Shown here piece by piece: positions 29,810-39,065 of a stretch of 41,880 nucleotides of DNA. The stretch covers positions 1 to 41,880 of the IMG/VR virus record IMGVR_UViG_3300042914_003281. One strand, written 5' to 3'. Every line of letters starts with the position of its first letter. The stretch's first letter is position 1. The position numbers and the translations under genes were made by a program. The notes under the pieces were generated by a model. The model saw nothing but the letters and a program-made list of their open reading frames with translations, had not been told where the DNA came from and made no database searches. This stretch comes from a virus.

Positions 29810-30254
29810 CCGCGATACCACAATCACCGACGTCATGGCCGCCGTGGGGACGATGCTCCTCACCGCGTCGGGCCTGACCGCGGAGCGCGTGACCTACGGC
29901 GCGACTGACCGCCCCGCAGTGACCGGCGACTGTGTGGCATGGCGGATGATCACGTCGTCGGTGAACGTGACCGCCCCTGCGGCCCTGACTCGCGCTGAGA
30001 CGGTGACGACCTTCGAGCTGCGCATGTGGGCGCAGGGCACGGCGGATACCCCGTTGTCCCGAGACATCGCCGCCGTCGGTCTGTGGCAGCGCGTGCGCGC
30101 CGCGACCCTGACCGACCGGACGCTCGGGGCGACGGTGCGGGACGTGGTCCTGGGCGAGCTCACCGCGCCGTCCGCGGCCGCCGACGTCGGCGTGCCCGTG
30201 GGCTGCGCAACCGCGATCCTCACTGTCAGATGGCAGTGGCAGGCGGTGCCCTAA
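29802..30254 (+). CDS. Probable tail terminator, 150 aa
   Basis: The length, its place between the neck protein and the tail genes, and the alternating helix/strand pattern (RAETVTTFELRMWAQG, VGCATAILTVRWQW) match tail terminator proteins, which cap the tail tube and bind the neck. There is no diagnostic motif. The GTG start overlaps the previous gene by eight bases. Confidence 0.6.
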   Translation: MSDRDTTITDVMAAVGTMLLTASGLTAERVTYGATDRPAVTGDCVAWRMITSSVNVTAPAALTRAETVTTFELRMWAQGTADTPLSRDIAAVGLWQRVRAATLTDRTLGATVRDVVLGELTAPSAAADVGVPVGCATAILTVRWQWQAVP

Positions 30255-31066
30255 TGGCTTGGATCACCGCATCCAATGGTGCAAACTACGCTTTCCGCGT
30301 CGCTGTGACGTGCGACACCACCGGCGCGACCCCCGGCGGCGCTGCGGTTGTGGCGCGCCTGACTTTGGGTCCGGACCTTGTGCCCTTCTGGGACAACGTC
30401 CAAAGCAACGGCTACGACGTGCGCTTCGCCGATGCGGGCGGGTCCATCATCGCACACGAGCGCGCGACGTGGGACCATACCAACCGGATCGCGATCTTCG
30501 ACTTCGAGGTCGAACTTCCGGCGACCGCCCCGGCCGGCGCCGTCCGCACGATCTACCTGTACTGCAGCCCCGCGACTGCCGTTGCCGTTGACCCATCCGC
30601 CGGCCCCTTCGCCAACACCGTCAACGCCTACGCCGAGCCGGGGCGCATCATGCCAGCCGGCCGCGCCATCCTTTGGGATAGCCCGTCGTGGTCGCAGTCG
30701 GCGGGGTCCAACATCCCGACGCCCGCGCAGACCGCCGTGGTCGGCGTCGACGAGTACCGCCACATCTATGCGGTCTTGGGTTGGTCCCTGCGCTATCAGG
30801 CCGGGTACAGCCGCTACGGCTCCGACGTCGTCGAGGACGTCGATTGGCTGCTCACCGAGGTCACTGGCGTTCATGCCAGCGCCCCGACGTGGATGCTGCC
30901 CGGCAACCTGCGCCTGTTCACCGACGAAAGTGGTCACACCGTGCGCACTATCGTCAACGTGCAGGATGACAGCGACGGGCTCGCGGTCCTCCGCGTCGGT
31001 TGGTCCGGGTTCTTGACCGAAGAGAGACACTACCTCAAGTTGAGGGGCATCGCCCCCGCGATCTGA
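30254..31066 (+). CDS. DUF2341-like putative virion surface protein, 270 aa
   Basis: Residues about 15-110 run TLGPDLVPFWDNVQSNGYDVRFADAGGS, then an HERATWDHTN stretch and IFDFEVELPATAPAGAVRTIYLY. This resembles the DUF2341 pattern (D-x-R-F-T/A-D ... WV..P ... IYLYYG) found in lectin-like surface proteins. The rest is unrecognised. The ATG overlaps the previous stop (TAATG). It lies between tail terminator and tail tube genes, where such a gene is not normally seen, so it may decorate the tail or neck. Confidence 0.55.
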   Translation: MAWITASNGANYAFRVAVTCDTTGATPGGAAVVARLTLGPDLVPFWDNVQSNGYDVRFADAGGSIIAHERATWDHTNRIAIFDFEVELPATAPAGAVRTIYLYCSPATAVAVDPSAGPFANTVNAYAEPGRIMPAGRAILWDSPSWSQSAGSNIPTPAQTAVVGVDEYRHIYAVLGWSLRYQAGYSRYGSDVVEDVDWLLTEVTGVHASAPTWMLPGNLRLFTDESGHTVRTIVNVQDDSDGLAVLRVGWSGFLTEERHYLKLRGIAPAI

Positions 31067-31095
31067 TAGACCCCACCGACACACCGGAGGCCCCC

Positions 31096-32025
31096 GTGGC
31101 AGTTCCCATCAGTGCAAGCGGCGCCGGCATCAAGGTCGGCGTCGAGGTCACCCCCGGCACGGCAGTCAGCCGGACCCTGTCCTGCGAGATCAACGGGTCG
31201 ACGCTGACGTCGACCCGCAGCCGCACTCCGCGCGGCCTGCTCTCACACAAGTCATCGGGCTTCGTCAAGGATGAGCTGGTCACCGGCATCGAGGTCGGCG
31301 GGGCAGTGACCCTGCCGGTGTCGTACAACGGGCTCGGGATGCTCATCCGGGCCGCCTTGGGCGCCGCCGCGTCGTCGGGCACCGGCCCCTACACGCACAC
31401 CTACGGCCCGGCCGCGGCCCTGCCCTCTCTGACTATCGAGGAGATCTTCGGCAACAGCGGCCGCAGCATCATCTACAGCGGCTGCAAGATCAACAGCCTG
31501 ACCCTGAGCGTCACCCCCGGCGCCGAGAGCACTTGGGCCTTCGACATCGTCGGCATGAAGGCCGCGGCCGACGGCTCCGCCGGTAGTCCGTCCTACCCTG
31601 ACAAGGTCTTCGCGGAAGCCTACGAGTGCGCGGTGACATGGGGTGGGTCGTCCATCGGCACCGTCAAGAGCGCCGAGGCAGTCATCACCAACGGCGCGAC
31701 CCGCCGCCCGCAGGTCGGGGCCCTGACCAGCGCCGAGCCGTCCGTGGGCGTCCCGCGCCGGGCCACCGCGACCATCGTGATCGACAAGGACAGTTTCGCC
31801 CCCCGCATCGCTGAGACCGCCGACACCGTCGGCGATTTGGTGCTGACCTTCACCGACTCAGCGACCGGCGCGAAGACGATCACGATCACCTTGCCCGATT
31901 GCCGAGCGACCGTGACCGAGACGGTCGGCGGGTCGATGGCTGACATCACGACGTCGGTCGCTTTCGCCAGCAACGACAACCCCGCCATCGTCATCGTCAA
32001 CGCCGAGTCCTCCTATGACTCCTGA
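31096..32025 (+). CDS. Major tail tube protein, 309 aa
   Basis: GIKVGVEVTPGTAVSRTLSCEINGS at the start, GALTSAEPSVGVPRRATATIVIDKD and TDSATGAKTITITLPDCRATVTETVG near the end fit long tail tube proteins with an immunoglobulin-like fold. The GTG at 31096 has CCGGAGG seven bases upstream. It would polymerise around the tape measure to form the tube. Confidence 0.85.
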   Translation: MAVPISASGAGIKVGVEVTPGTAVSRTLSCEINGSTLTSTRSRTPRGLLSHKSSGFVKDELVTGIEVGGAVTLPVSYNGLGMLIRAALGAAASSGTGPYTHTYGPAAALPSLTIEEIFGNSGRSIIYSGCKINSLTLSVTPGAESTWAFDIVGMKAAADGSAGSPSYPDKVFAEAYECAVTWGGSSIGTVKSAEAVITNGATRRPQVGALTSAEPSVGVPRRATATIVIDKDSFAPRIAETADTVGDLVLTFTDSATGAKTITITLPDCRATVTETVGGSMADITTSVAFASNDNPAIVIVNAESSYDS

Positions 32026-32545
32026 GCCCGGACAGACCCCCGCCGCGCCGGACGTGCTCAGCGTCCTGCGCGCTGCCGCCGTGCCCTTCACCGCCGTCAT
32101 GCAGCCCGCCGACGGCGACCGCCCCGCGCTGTACTGGCGCGTCCGGCGCCTGTCGCCGGGGCAGGCCGCGCAGGCCGGGGTGTTGGAGGGCCTTGTCGGC
32201 GGGGCGCTGGCGAAGATCGAGGCCGCTGCGAAGGCCCCCGCCAACGCGCCGGACCTTGACCTGTCGGCGCTCGGGGCGTCGGTCCTCCGCAGCGCTGCGC
32301 AGGCCGCCGACCGGGTCGTGATGGCCGCGGTCGACGGGGTGTCTCTTGACGGGGTGACGTGGACCCCGATGCGCGTGGTCCTCCCCGGCGACGACGACCC
32401 GACCGCCGGGACCGTCGGCATCCAGACGATGCCGTGGGGCACTGTGTGGGCGTGCGCCGAGGCCGCGACAGGCTTCGCCCGGGAGGCGGCCGCGCTGGTG
32501 GCTTCGTTTCGTGGCCGCGCAGCCGGGGCTCCCGCTGACCGCTGA
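32015..32545 (+). CDS. Tail assembly chaperone (G-like), 176 aa
   Basis: It sits between tail tube and tape measure genes, the constant place of the chaperone pair. A mixed helical protein with RPALYWRVRRLSPGQAAQAGVL near the start. It overlaps the tube gene by 11 bases and the small second chaperone frame by 35. Chaperones bind the tape measure protein until tube assembly. Confidence 0.7.
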   Translation: MTPEPGQTPAAPDVLSVLRAAAVPFTAVMQPADGDRPALYWRVRRLSPGQAAQAGVLEGLVGGALAKIEAAAKAPANAPDLDLSALGASVLRSAAQAADRVVMAAVDGVSLDGVTWTPMRVVLPGDDDPTAGTVGIQTMPWGTVWACAEAATGFAREAAALVASFRGRAAGAPADR

Positions 32546-32711
32546 CCTTGCCGCGCGGCGGTACGGGGTGCGCCCCTCGGCGCTCATCGGGATAGACTGC
32601 CCGTGGCAGGCGCTCTATCTTGACGCCGCCGCCGCCCTTGCCGGCGAGCGCCACGACGCCGAGCACAGCCCCCTCGCCGCCCTCCTGACCGCCCTGACCG
32701 GCGCCCGGTGA
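32511..32711 (+). CDS. Second tail chaperone frame (T-like), 66 aa
   Basis: A small frame in the +1 phase relative to the chaperone before it, overlapping its last 35 bases. It could start at the GTG at 32511 or be made as a fusion by ribosomal frameshifting. The first frame ends CGC-TGA-C, the kind of slow stop at which +1 shifts occur, and the second frame is open well upstream of 32511. The tape measure gene follows after seven bases. Confidence 0.6.
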   Translation: MAAQPGLPLTADLAARRYGVRPSALIGIDCPWQALYLDAAAALAGERHDAEHSPLAALLTALTGAR

Positions 32712-32717
32712 CCCCAG

Positions 32718-35024
32718 ATGTCCGACGTGATCAACGTAGTCATCCGGGCCCGTGACGAGGCGACCAAGTCCTTGCTGTCCGCCGGGAACGCGGCCGATGC
32801 CCTCGCCGAAGCGCAGGCGGAGGCCACGAAGACCGGCGCGGCCCTTGAACAGCAGGCCGCAGAGACCGCCGAGGCCCTGAAGGGACAGGCCGCAGCGACG
32901 CAGTCAGCCGCAGACCGGACCTCCGGCGGCGATGCTTCACCCGATGGCGCGCCCGGGGCGATCAAGAAGACCGCCGACGCTGCGGACGACGCTGCGGGGT
33001 CGGTGTCGAACCTCAACGGCCGCGTGATGACGCTGCGCTACAACCTCGCGGACGTCGCACAGCAGTTGGCCGGCGGGGCGAACCCGTTCATGGTCATCAT
33101 GCAACAGGGCCCCGAGATCGCGGGCGCGCTCGGCAGCGCGTCCGAGGCCGCCGACGTCCTCAAGGCCGCACTGGGCGGGTCGATGACCGTCGCCGCTGCG
33201 GCCGGTGTTGCGGTCGCTGCCTTGGTCGCCGCCTACGCGGTCCTCGCGAACCAATCCGAACAGGCAGCCGAGGCCACCGGCCGGCTTGCCGCGCGCATGG
33301 AGGAGGCCGGCGCGCGCGCCGATGCAGCCCGCCCTTTACTTGAGGGAATCCATGCGGCGCTGGTGAGACTCCGCGGCGCGAACGACGACGCTGCGCTTGC
33401 TTTCAAGGAACTGACCGGCGAGATCGACAAGCACGAAGCCGCGGCCACGCGTTCGCGCAATGCGCTCGCCGAGGACTACCACGACCAAGAGCGCAACCTT
33501 GCCGGCATCATCGAGAAGGAGCGCGAGGTCATCCGCACGCGGGAGACCGCGATCAAGGCCGCAGAGACCGCCATCGGCCTGACCAACAGCATGTCGGCGG
33601 AGAGCGTTGTTCTCGCGCAGAACGAGATCGAGAACGCCCGCGCTCGCCTGCGCGCTGCCGAAGAGACGTCGGCGGCATTGCAGGCCGAGAAGGGTGAAGC
33701 GCTCGCCCTGATCGACGCGACCGAGGAATACAGCCGCACTATCGAAGAGCAGGACGAAGCCGAGAAGGCCGCGAACAAGTCCCGCGCCGAAGCCGCCAAG
33801 CGCCTCGCCGAGATGCGGCGCGAGTACGACAGCCTCGTCAAAGCGTTGGAGGCGTTTCAGGACGCCGAGCGCGCCGCGTCCGCGTTGGGGCCGGTGTCGA
33901 ACCTCATCCCCGCGCAGGCGATTGACGATCTGCGGGCCCTGCAGGCCGAGCTTGACCAGCTTGCGCCGCCCAAGGACGCGTTGACAGCCTTTCAGGCCAT
34001 CGAGCTCAAGCTGCTCGACATCGAGCGCGCAGCGGCCCAGATTGGCGCCCCGCAGGTAGCCGAGGCGGCCCGTGAGCAGGCGCAGGCGGCGATGCAGGAC
34101 TTGACGTCAAAGGCGATGGCAGAGGCCGCCGCCGCCATCGAAGAGCTCGGGACCATCTTGGGCAAGATGTACCAAGAGTCCATCCAGAAGGCCGCCAACG
34201 CCGGCAAGATGATCGGGCAGGCGCTCTCCGGCGATGTCAGTGGCGTCCTGTCCGAAGTCATACCCAAGATCGGCGTAAAGCTGGGGCAGGCCCTCGGGAA
34301 CGTCGCCGGTGACGGCATGTTTGCCAAACTCGCCAAGGCGATCCCACTGATCGGTGAGGCCATCGGACAGGCCATCAGCGGCATCCAGGCGTTGGGTGAG
34401 AATGGCGCCAAGGCGACGTCCAACGCAATCGTGCAGCAGATCCAGAGCATCATCAAGGGGCTAAGCAACCTGCCTGCGCTGATCGTCCAGTTGGTGCCGG
34501 ACCTCATCGTGAAGGTGCTCCCTGACCTGATTGTGCACCTCGTCAGCATCATCCCGCGCATGGCCGTTGCAATCGCCATCGAGCTGCCCGTGGCTATCGT
34601 CCGGGGCATCGTCGGTTGGTGGCGCGACATCGGCGGGTTCCGGGGCATCGCGGCATCCATCGCTGATGGCGTGCGCACTTGGTGGCGAGAGACCTGGGAC
34701 CGCGTGCGCGCATGGCTCCGCGACATCTTCACGCCGGGCGACCAAGGCCGGGGCCGGCGGGTCAGCGATGCCCGCGCCGATGAGCTGCGCGCCATGAGAG
34801 ATGCGGCGATGGCAGTCACAGACCCCCGCGGGCGCCCGGGGCAGCCGACCGATGCGCGCACCTACAGCCGCCGCGGAGGCGGGCCGCAGCCTGCAGGGCC
34901 GACGCTGGTCATCCAGGCCGCATCGCTCCACCCCGACGTGGTGCCCGCGACCCTGCGAGACCTCGACAGGATGACAAGGCCGGGTGGCCTGCGCCGTGGT
35001 ACAACGGGCCTGGGGGGCACCTGA
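32718..35024 (+). CDS. Tape measure protein, 768 aa
   Basis: A long, mostly helical protein with coiled-coil stretches (residues about 200-440) and hydrophobic segments at about 155-178 and 600-640. RYNLADVAQQLAGGANPFMVIMQQGPEI near residue 105 is a motif of tape measure N-termini. At roughly 0.15 nm per residue it predicts a tail of about 115 nm, in the siphovirus range. The last 80 residues are Arg/Gly-rich. Its stop overlaps the next start (TGATG). Confidence 0.92.
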   Translation: MSDVINVVIRARDEATKSLLSAGNAADALAEAQAEATKTGAALEQQAAETAEALKGQAAATQSAADRTSGGDASPDGAPGAIKKTADAADDAAGSVSNLNGRVMTLRYNLADVAQQLAGGANPFMVIMQQGPEIAGALGSASEAADVLKAALGGSMTVAAAAGVAVAALVAAYAVLANQSEQAAEATGRLAARMEEAGARADAARPLLEGIHAALVRLRGANDDAALAFKELTGEIDKHEAAATRSRNALAEDYHDQERNLAGIIEKEREVIRTRETAIKAAETAIGLTNSMSAESVVLAQNEIENARARLRAAEETSAALQAEKGEALALIDATEEYSRTIEEQDEAEKAANKSRAEAAKRLAEMRREYDSLVKALEAFQDAERAASALGPVSNLIPAQAIDDLRALQAELDQLAPPKDALTAFQAIELKLLDIERAAAQIGAPQVAEAAREQAQAAMQDLTSKAMAEAAAAIEELGTILGKMYQESIQKAANAGKMIGQALSGDVSGVLSEVIPKIGVKLGQALGNVAGDGMFAKLAKAIPLIGEAIGQAISGIQALGENGAKATSNAIVQQIQSIIKGLSNLPALIVQLVPDLIVKVLPDLIVHLVSIIPRMAVAIAIELPVAIVRGIVGWWRDIGGFRGIAASIADGVRTWWRETWDRVRAWLRDIFTPGDQGRGRRVSDARADELRAMRDAAMAVTDPRGRPGQPTDARTYSRRGGGPQPAGPTLVIQAASLHPDVVPATLRDLDRMTRPGGLRRGTTGLGGT

Positions 35025-35797
35025 TGGCTTCGCGGTTCTACTGGTACGCCCCCGGGTCTGCGCGCCTGTTGACGCTCGACGTGTACCCCGCCGCCCTGCA
35101 GGCTGACGTCGAGGCCGTCGCCGAGGGGGTGTCGCCCCTGTCCGGCCGCGCGGTGCGGGTGCAACAGGGCGTGCGCTGGCGCGTGACCCTTGACCTGCAG
35201 GCCGTCAGCGAAGACGACCGGTACGGCCTGCGGACGCTGGTCTCGCACCTGCAGCGCGGCGGCGCGGTCGGCTTCGCGCGCGACCCCGACAAGGCGCTGT
35301 TGGCATGGACCGTCAGCGCGATCACGCCGGGCACGTCGTCGTTCTTGACGTCGGGCGGGTCGCAGATGTTGGCATGGGAACCGTCCGCAGCGCTGGTGTC
35401 GGGCGACCGCCTCATCGTCCAGAGCCAAAACCCCGAGGGCATCATCGAAGAACCCATTGCCACGTCGGTGTCGTCGGTCGGGCTGGTCACGCTGTCCACG
35501 CCGATCCGGTCGCGCATGGCACAGACCCCTATCGCCGTCCGGCCCTACGGGTTCTGGCCTGTGCTGGTCATGGAGCCTGCCGACACCCCCGAGATCCGCA
35601 GCGACCGTGAGCTCTACTACGACGTGACGATGACCCTGACCGAGCACCCCGCGCACTTGGCCGCCCTGCGCGGGGTGACCCTTGGGGGCGCGACCACGCC
35701 GCACACGGCCCCGCTGGCGATGTCCTTGGATCAGGCCATCGGCCGCGCACCGGGGCCGTCCGGCTTCGTGGCCTCGGCCTTCCGGGTGCGGTCGTGA
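35024..35797 (+). CDS. Probable distal tail protein, 257 aa
   Basis: It lies directly after the tape measure gene, where siphoviruses encode Dit. The sequence is beta-rich (WRVTLDLQAVSEDDRYGL, GDRLIVQSQNPEG, YYDVTMTLTEHP), compatible with a ring-forming N-terminal domain. No diagnostic motif is seen, so the call is from gene order. Confidence 0.55.
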   Translation: MASRFYWYAPGSARLLTLDVYPAALQADVEAVAEGVSPLSGRAVRVQQGVRWRVTLDLQAVSEDDRYGLRTLVSHLQRGGAVGFARDPDKALLAWTVSAITPGTSSFLTSGGSQMLAWEPSAALVSGDRLIVQSQNPEGIIEEPIATSVSSVGLVTLSTPIRSRMAQTPIAVRPYGFWPVLVMEPADTPEIRSDRELYYDVTMTLTEHPAHLAALRGVTLGGATTPHTAPLAMSLDQAIGRAPGPSGFVASAFRVRS

Positions 35798-37380
35798 GTT
35801 GGCCAGCCGACTTCCGCGCGCGCCTTGACAGCGGGGCGCTGGCGCCGATCTACGCGCTGACCGTCGACGGGTCGCCGGTGATCCTGACCACCGCCGACGT
35901 CGCGGTGTCGGGTGGGCTCGGGCTGACCGTCGCCCCGTGGCTCGACATCGGCGCGCTGACCTTCGGCAGCGCCGGCGTCGCCCCGATTGAATGGACCCCA
36001 GAGGCCGGGGCGTGGCGCTTCGGGGTGTTGGTCGGCGGGCCGGGTGATGGGCGCCTGCTGACCACCCTGCGCGCCCTGCGCCGGGGCAACCTTGTCCGGT
36101 TGCGGATGGGGTTCCCGGGGATGCCGTACACGGACTATCAGCCGGTCGCCGCGGGCCGCATCGCTGGGCTGGCCAACGACGGCCGGGGCGTGCTGACCTG
36201 CGAGGTCTGGGATCTAGTGTCTGCCCTCGCCGGCCGGATGCGCGGCGACGGTGACCTGCGCAGCGAGCCGCAGTTGTTCAGCGCCTACCGCGCGCCCGGG
36301 TCCATCAGCGGGGCCGGGTACATCGTCGGTGACACGACCCTGCGCCTCGCCGCCGCGCCGCCGTCCGGGGTGCGCTTGACCGGCGGGACCGGGGCGGTCA
36401 AGGTGACCCCCGCCAGCGGCGCCGAGGCGTTCTACCTGACCTACACCGGCATCGCGACCGGACCGGACCGCCTGACCGGCGTGGCGACTGCCGACGTGCA
36501 CGGGACGGTGCGCGTCAACGCAGCCATCGGGTCGGTTGTCGAGTTCGTGCCTTTCGTGTACGGGGACATCCGGCAGTTCGTGGCGCGCATCCTGACGTCA
36601 ACCGGCAGCGGCGGGAACGGCGCCTATGACGTGCTCCCGCGCGATTGGGGATACGCGCTGCGGGATGGGCTTGAGGTCGACGTCGCTGACATCTTCAGCA
36701 GCGTCAACGATGCCCTCGCCCCCGGCAGCGCGGGCGCCAACGACATCGAGGCCATCGTTGACCCGCTCCCCGCGGACGGCGGGCAGTGGCTCACCGGCAT
36801 CCTGCAGGGCTTCGGCGCCTTCTTGACGCTCAGGCAGGGCCTTTTGACGCTGCGGTGCGCGCAGGACATCCGCCCGCAGTCGCGCGCGACGGCCCGCATC
36901 CAGCGGCTTCGGGTCACCGATGCGCAGGCCGTCGAAGGCCCGGCGGTTGAGCAGGCGACGTGGTCGAACCTGACCTATGGCCCGGTCGGCATCAAGAGCA
37001 CGTCAGGAACGACGACCGGCGCGGCGCCCGCGTCGCAGTACCCGATGGGTGGGCTCAAGGTCTACGACGTCACCGAGTACCTGTGGTCAAACGAGACGGC
37101 CATGCGCGCCGCCGCGGCCGACCGCCTGTCGGTCTGGGCGAACGTGCTCCCCGAGGTCATCAGCGCCGACTTCGCGGGCCTCTGGCATTGGACCCTGTGC
37201 CCCGGCGACGTCGTGCTCTACAGCGGCACCCAGACCGGCGGACTGTACCTGTCGACCGCCGGGGGATGGGCCGACCGGATGGCGATGGTCGTCAGTGTGC
37301 AGCCTGACCCGCTCCGTGGTACGGTAGCGCTGACGCTGGCGACCCTGCCCGATGATGCGGCAGACCGCTTGGAGGTGTGA
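35794..37380 (+). CDS. Tail hub/baseplate-like protein, 528 aa
   Basis: The first 150 residues (GNLVRLRMGFPGMPYTDYQPVAAGRIAGLANDGRGVLTCEVWD) look like the strand pattern of tail hub proteins, in which a field of view of the type 'x-G-R-I/V...D..G.L...v.D' recurs. The later half has WSNLTYGPVGIKSTSGTTTG and a final strand-rich domain. It would form the tail tip with the gene before it. The GTG start overlaps the previous stop (GTGA). Confidence 0.6.
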   Translation: MSWPADFRARLDSGALAPIYALTVDGSPVILTTADVAVSGGLGLTVAPWLDIGALTFGSAGVAPIEWTPEAGAWRFGVLVGGPGDGRLLTTLRALRRGNLVRLRMGFPGMPYTDYQPVAAGRIAGLANDGRGVLTCEVWDLVSALAGRMRGDGDLRSEPQLFSAYRAPGSISGAGYIVGDTTLRLAAAPPSGVRLTGGTGAVKVTPASGAEAFYLTYTGIATGPDRLTGVATADVHGTVRVNAAIGSVVEFVPFVYGDIRQFVARILTSTGSGGNGAYDVLPRDWGYALRDGLEVDVADIFSSVNDALAPGSAGANDIEAIVDPLPADGGQWLTGILQGFGAFLTLRQGLLTLRCAQDIRPQSRATARIQRLRVTDAQAVEGPAVEQATWSNLTYGPVGIKSTSGTTTGAAPASQYPMGGLKVYDVTEYLWSNETAMRAAAADRLSVWANVLPEVISADFAGLWHWTLCPGDVVLYSGTQTGGLYLSTAGGWADRMAMVVSVQPDPLRGTVALTLATLPDDAADRLEV

Positions 37381-37382
37381 CG

Positions 37383-37760
37383 ATGGCCGCCCTTGACCTG
37401 TCCGGCTACACCCGGGCCCCTGCGACCCGCTTGATCGGGGCATCCATCGGCACCGACTGGCAAGAGGTCATCGTGCCGCCTTGGTGTACGGTCGTCGTCC
37501 TGACCGCGACCCATAGCTTCTACTACGCGCTGGCCAACGTCGAGGCGGGCCGGACGCAGCCGGTCGACGGCGCGGCGGCTTCGGGCACCGACGACAAGGT
37601 GGGTGTCCACGTCGCGGGCAGCGAAGGCAAGTACGCGGTCAAGATGCGTGACCCCGAAGATCGGCCCGTCGTCGTAGGGGTCACCCCGAACCGCTCGATC
37701 TTCGTGGCCGCGCAGAGCGGCACCACCGCCATCAGTGCTGAACTCGGGGTCGGGCGATGA
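37383..37760 (+). CDS. Small tail-tip accessory protein, 125 aa
   Basis: A beta-rich small protein (EVIVPPWCTVVVLTATHSFYYAL ... KVGVHVAGSEGKYAVKM) with no family recognised. The ATG at 37383 was chosen over the GTG at 37377 because GGAGG lies seven bases before the ATG but only one before the GTG. It stands between tail hub and adhesin genes. Confidence 0.6.
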   Translation: MAALDLSGYTRAPATRLIGASIGTDWQEVIVPPWCTVVVLTATHSFYYALANVEAGRTQPVDGAAASGTDDKVGVHVAGSEGKYAVKMRDPEDRPVVVGVTPNRSIFVAAQSGTTAISAELGVGR

Positions 37761-38809
37761 GCGACCGCCGCGGGTATGTCTTTACCCGGGCGCCGGGAGA
37801 GGCGGACGACCTCACCGCCCCCACGCCCCCGGCCGTCCAAAGCCTCGCCAGCGGCACCACGTCCGCCTCAGCGACGTGGACCCACCCCGGCGCGCCCGAC
37901 GGCACCACCTACACCTGCGCCGTCCGGGGCAGCGACGGCAGCACGCCGACCGCGTCGGGCTCGAACCTCGGCCCGTGGACGTGGACCGTCGCCAACGGCA
38001 CAGCCTACGCCCCGACGATCACCGCGTCGTCGGGCGGGCAGACTTCGCAGAGCAGCGCGCTGGTCAACGTCGCCGGCGATGCGGCCGGCTGGACCGCCGC
38101 CCTCGACCTTGACCTGACCGGTCTCACGTCCGCGACGCTGACCGACGGCGTGGTCAACACCGTGACCCGGGCCGCTGGCGGCGCCACGGTCGCATCGGTG
38201 TGGGCGTCGTCGGCATCGAACGCCGGCACCGTCACCGCCGGCGCGACCGGCCTGCGGTGCGACGGCGCGAGCGCGACCGGCAGCGTCAACGCGCTGATCG
38301 ACCTTGAGGCCGCCGCGGGGCTGACCTTCCCCGAAGACGCGATGAACGGCCTCGCCGTGACCTTCTACCTGTCCAGCCTGACCGACTGGACAGGGGCGGG
38401 CACCGCGTGGCGCGTCGGAATCAGCGCCGACCAAGCCCGGTTCTCGACCGGCACGTCGAACACGGTGCAGGGCCTGCTCTCCACAACGCAACAGCAGCGC
38501 CGCATCGCCACAAACGAGAGCTTCACCAACTGGGGATCGGCAGAGGCTACGCCGACCGGCGCATGGTGCGTGACGCTGCTGATTCAAGGCGGGTCGGTGC
38601 TGTGGGCCTTCTACGGCACCACCGCCCCGAGCGACGCCGACCTGACCGCGCTGACCGGGGCGGTGCTTCTGTCCTCGACCGTCACCGCCGACGTCAGCGA
38701 CGCCCCGGCCGGCACCCGCTTCGGCGCGGCGCTCTTCGGCGGCATCATGGCCCAGCTTCAAGCCGGGTTCACCCTGACCCGCGTTGTCGTCAAGACCCGC
38801 AACGTCTGA
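37757..38809 (+). CDS. Putative receptor-binding tail protein, 350 aa
   Basis: An Ig/fibronectin-like N-terminal region (residues about 25-105: TSASATWTHPGAPDGTTYTCAVRG, WTVANGTAYAPTITASSGGQ) is followed by a lectin-like beta domain (GLAVTFYLSSLTDWTGAGTAWRVGI ... WCVTLLIQGGSVLWAFYGT). That layout fits adhesins at the tail tip. It is very rich in Thr, Ser, Ala and Gly. The host receptor cannot be read from sequence. Confidence 0.6.
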   Translation: MSDRRGYVFTRAPGEADDLTAPTPPAVQSLASGTTSASATWTHPGAPDGTTYTCAVRGSDGSTPTASGSNLGPWTWTVANGTAYAPTITASSGGQTSQSSALVNVAGDAAGWTAALDLDLTGLTSATLTDGVVNTVTRAAGGATVASVWASSASNAGTVTAGATGLRCDGASATGSVNALIDLEAAAGLTFPEDAMNGLAVTFYLSSLTDWTGAGTAWRVGISADQARFSTGTSNTVQGLLSTTQQQRRIATNESFTNWGSAEATPTGAWCVTLLIQGGSVLWAFYGTTAPSDADLTALTGAVLLSSTVTADVSDAPAGTRFGAALFGGIMAQLQAGFTLTRVVVKTRNV

Positions 38810-38816
38810 GGACCGC

Positions 38817-39065
38817 ATGAGCACCCCTATCGCTGCCGCGTCCGTCATCGAAGTCGCATGGATGGGCGAGGACAACGTCCCCGCCGTACACTTGCGCCTA
38901 ACCCTCACGCAGCCCCCCGCCCGCGTCTGCGCCACCACCACACCCCCGACCGACCCCGACGAACTCGCCGCCTACGACGCCGGCCGCACCGCCATCGCCG
39001 ATGCGGTCTGCGCGGGCTTGGCCGCTGCTCTCGCCGCTGGTCAGCTCGACGGCCTGCCCGCATGA
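38817..39065 (+). CDS. Hypothetical protein, 82 aa
   Basis: No family recognised. A beta-hairpin-like start (SVIEVAWMGEDNVPAVHLRLTL) is followed by a Thr/Pro-rich middle and an Ala-rich helix. The ATG at 38817 follows TGAGGACCGC. It opens a run of four tiny genes between adhesin and lysis genes. Confidence 0.6.
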   Translation: MSTPIAAASVIEVAWMGEDNVPAVHLRLTLTQPPARVCATTTPPTDPDELAAYDAGRTAIADAVCAGLAAALAAGQLDGLPA

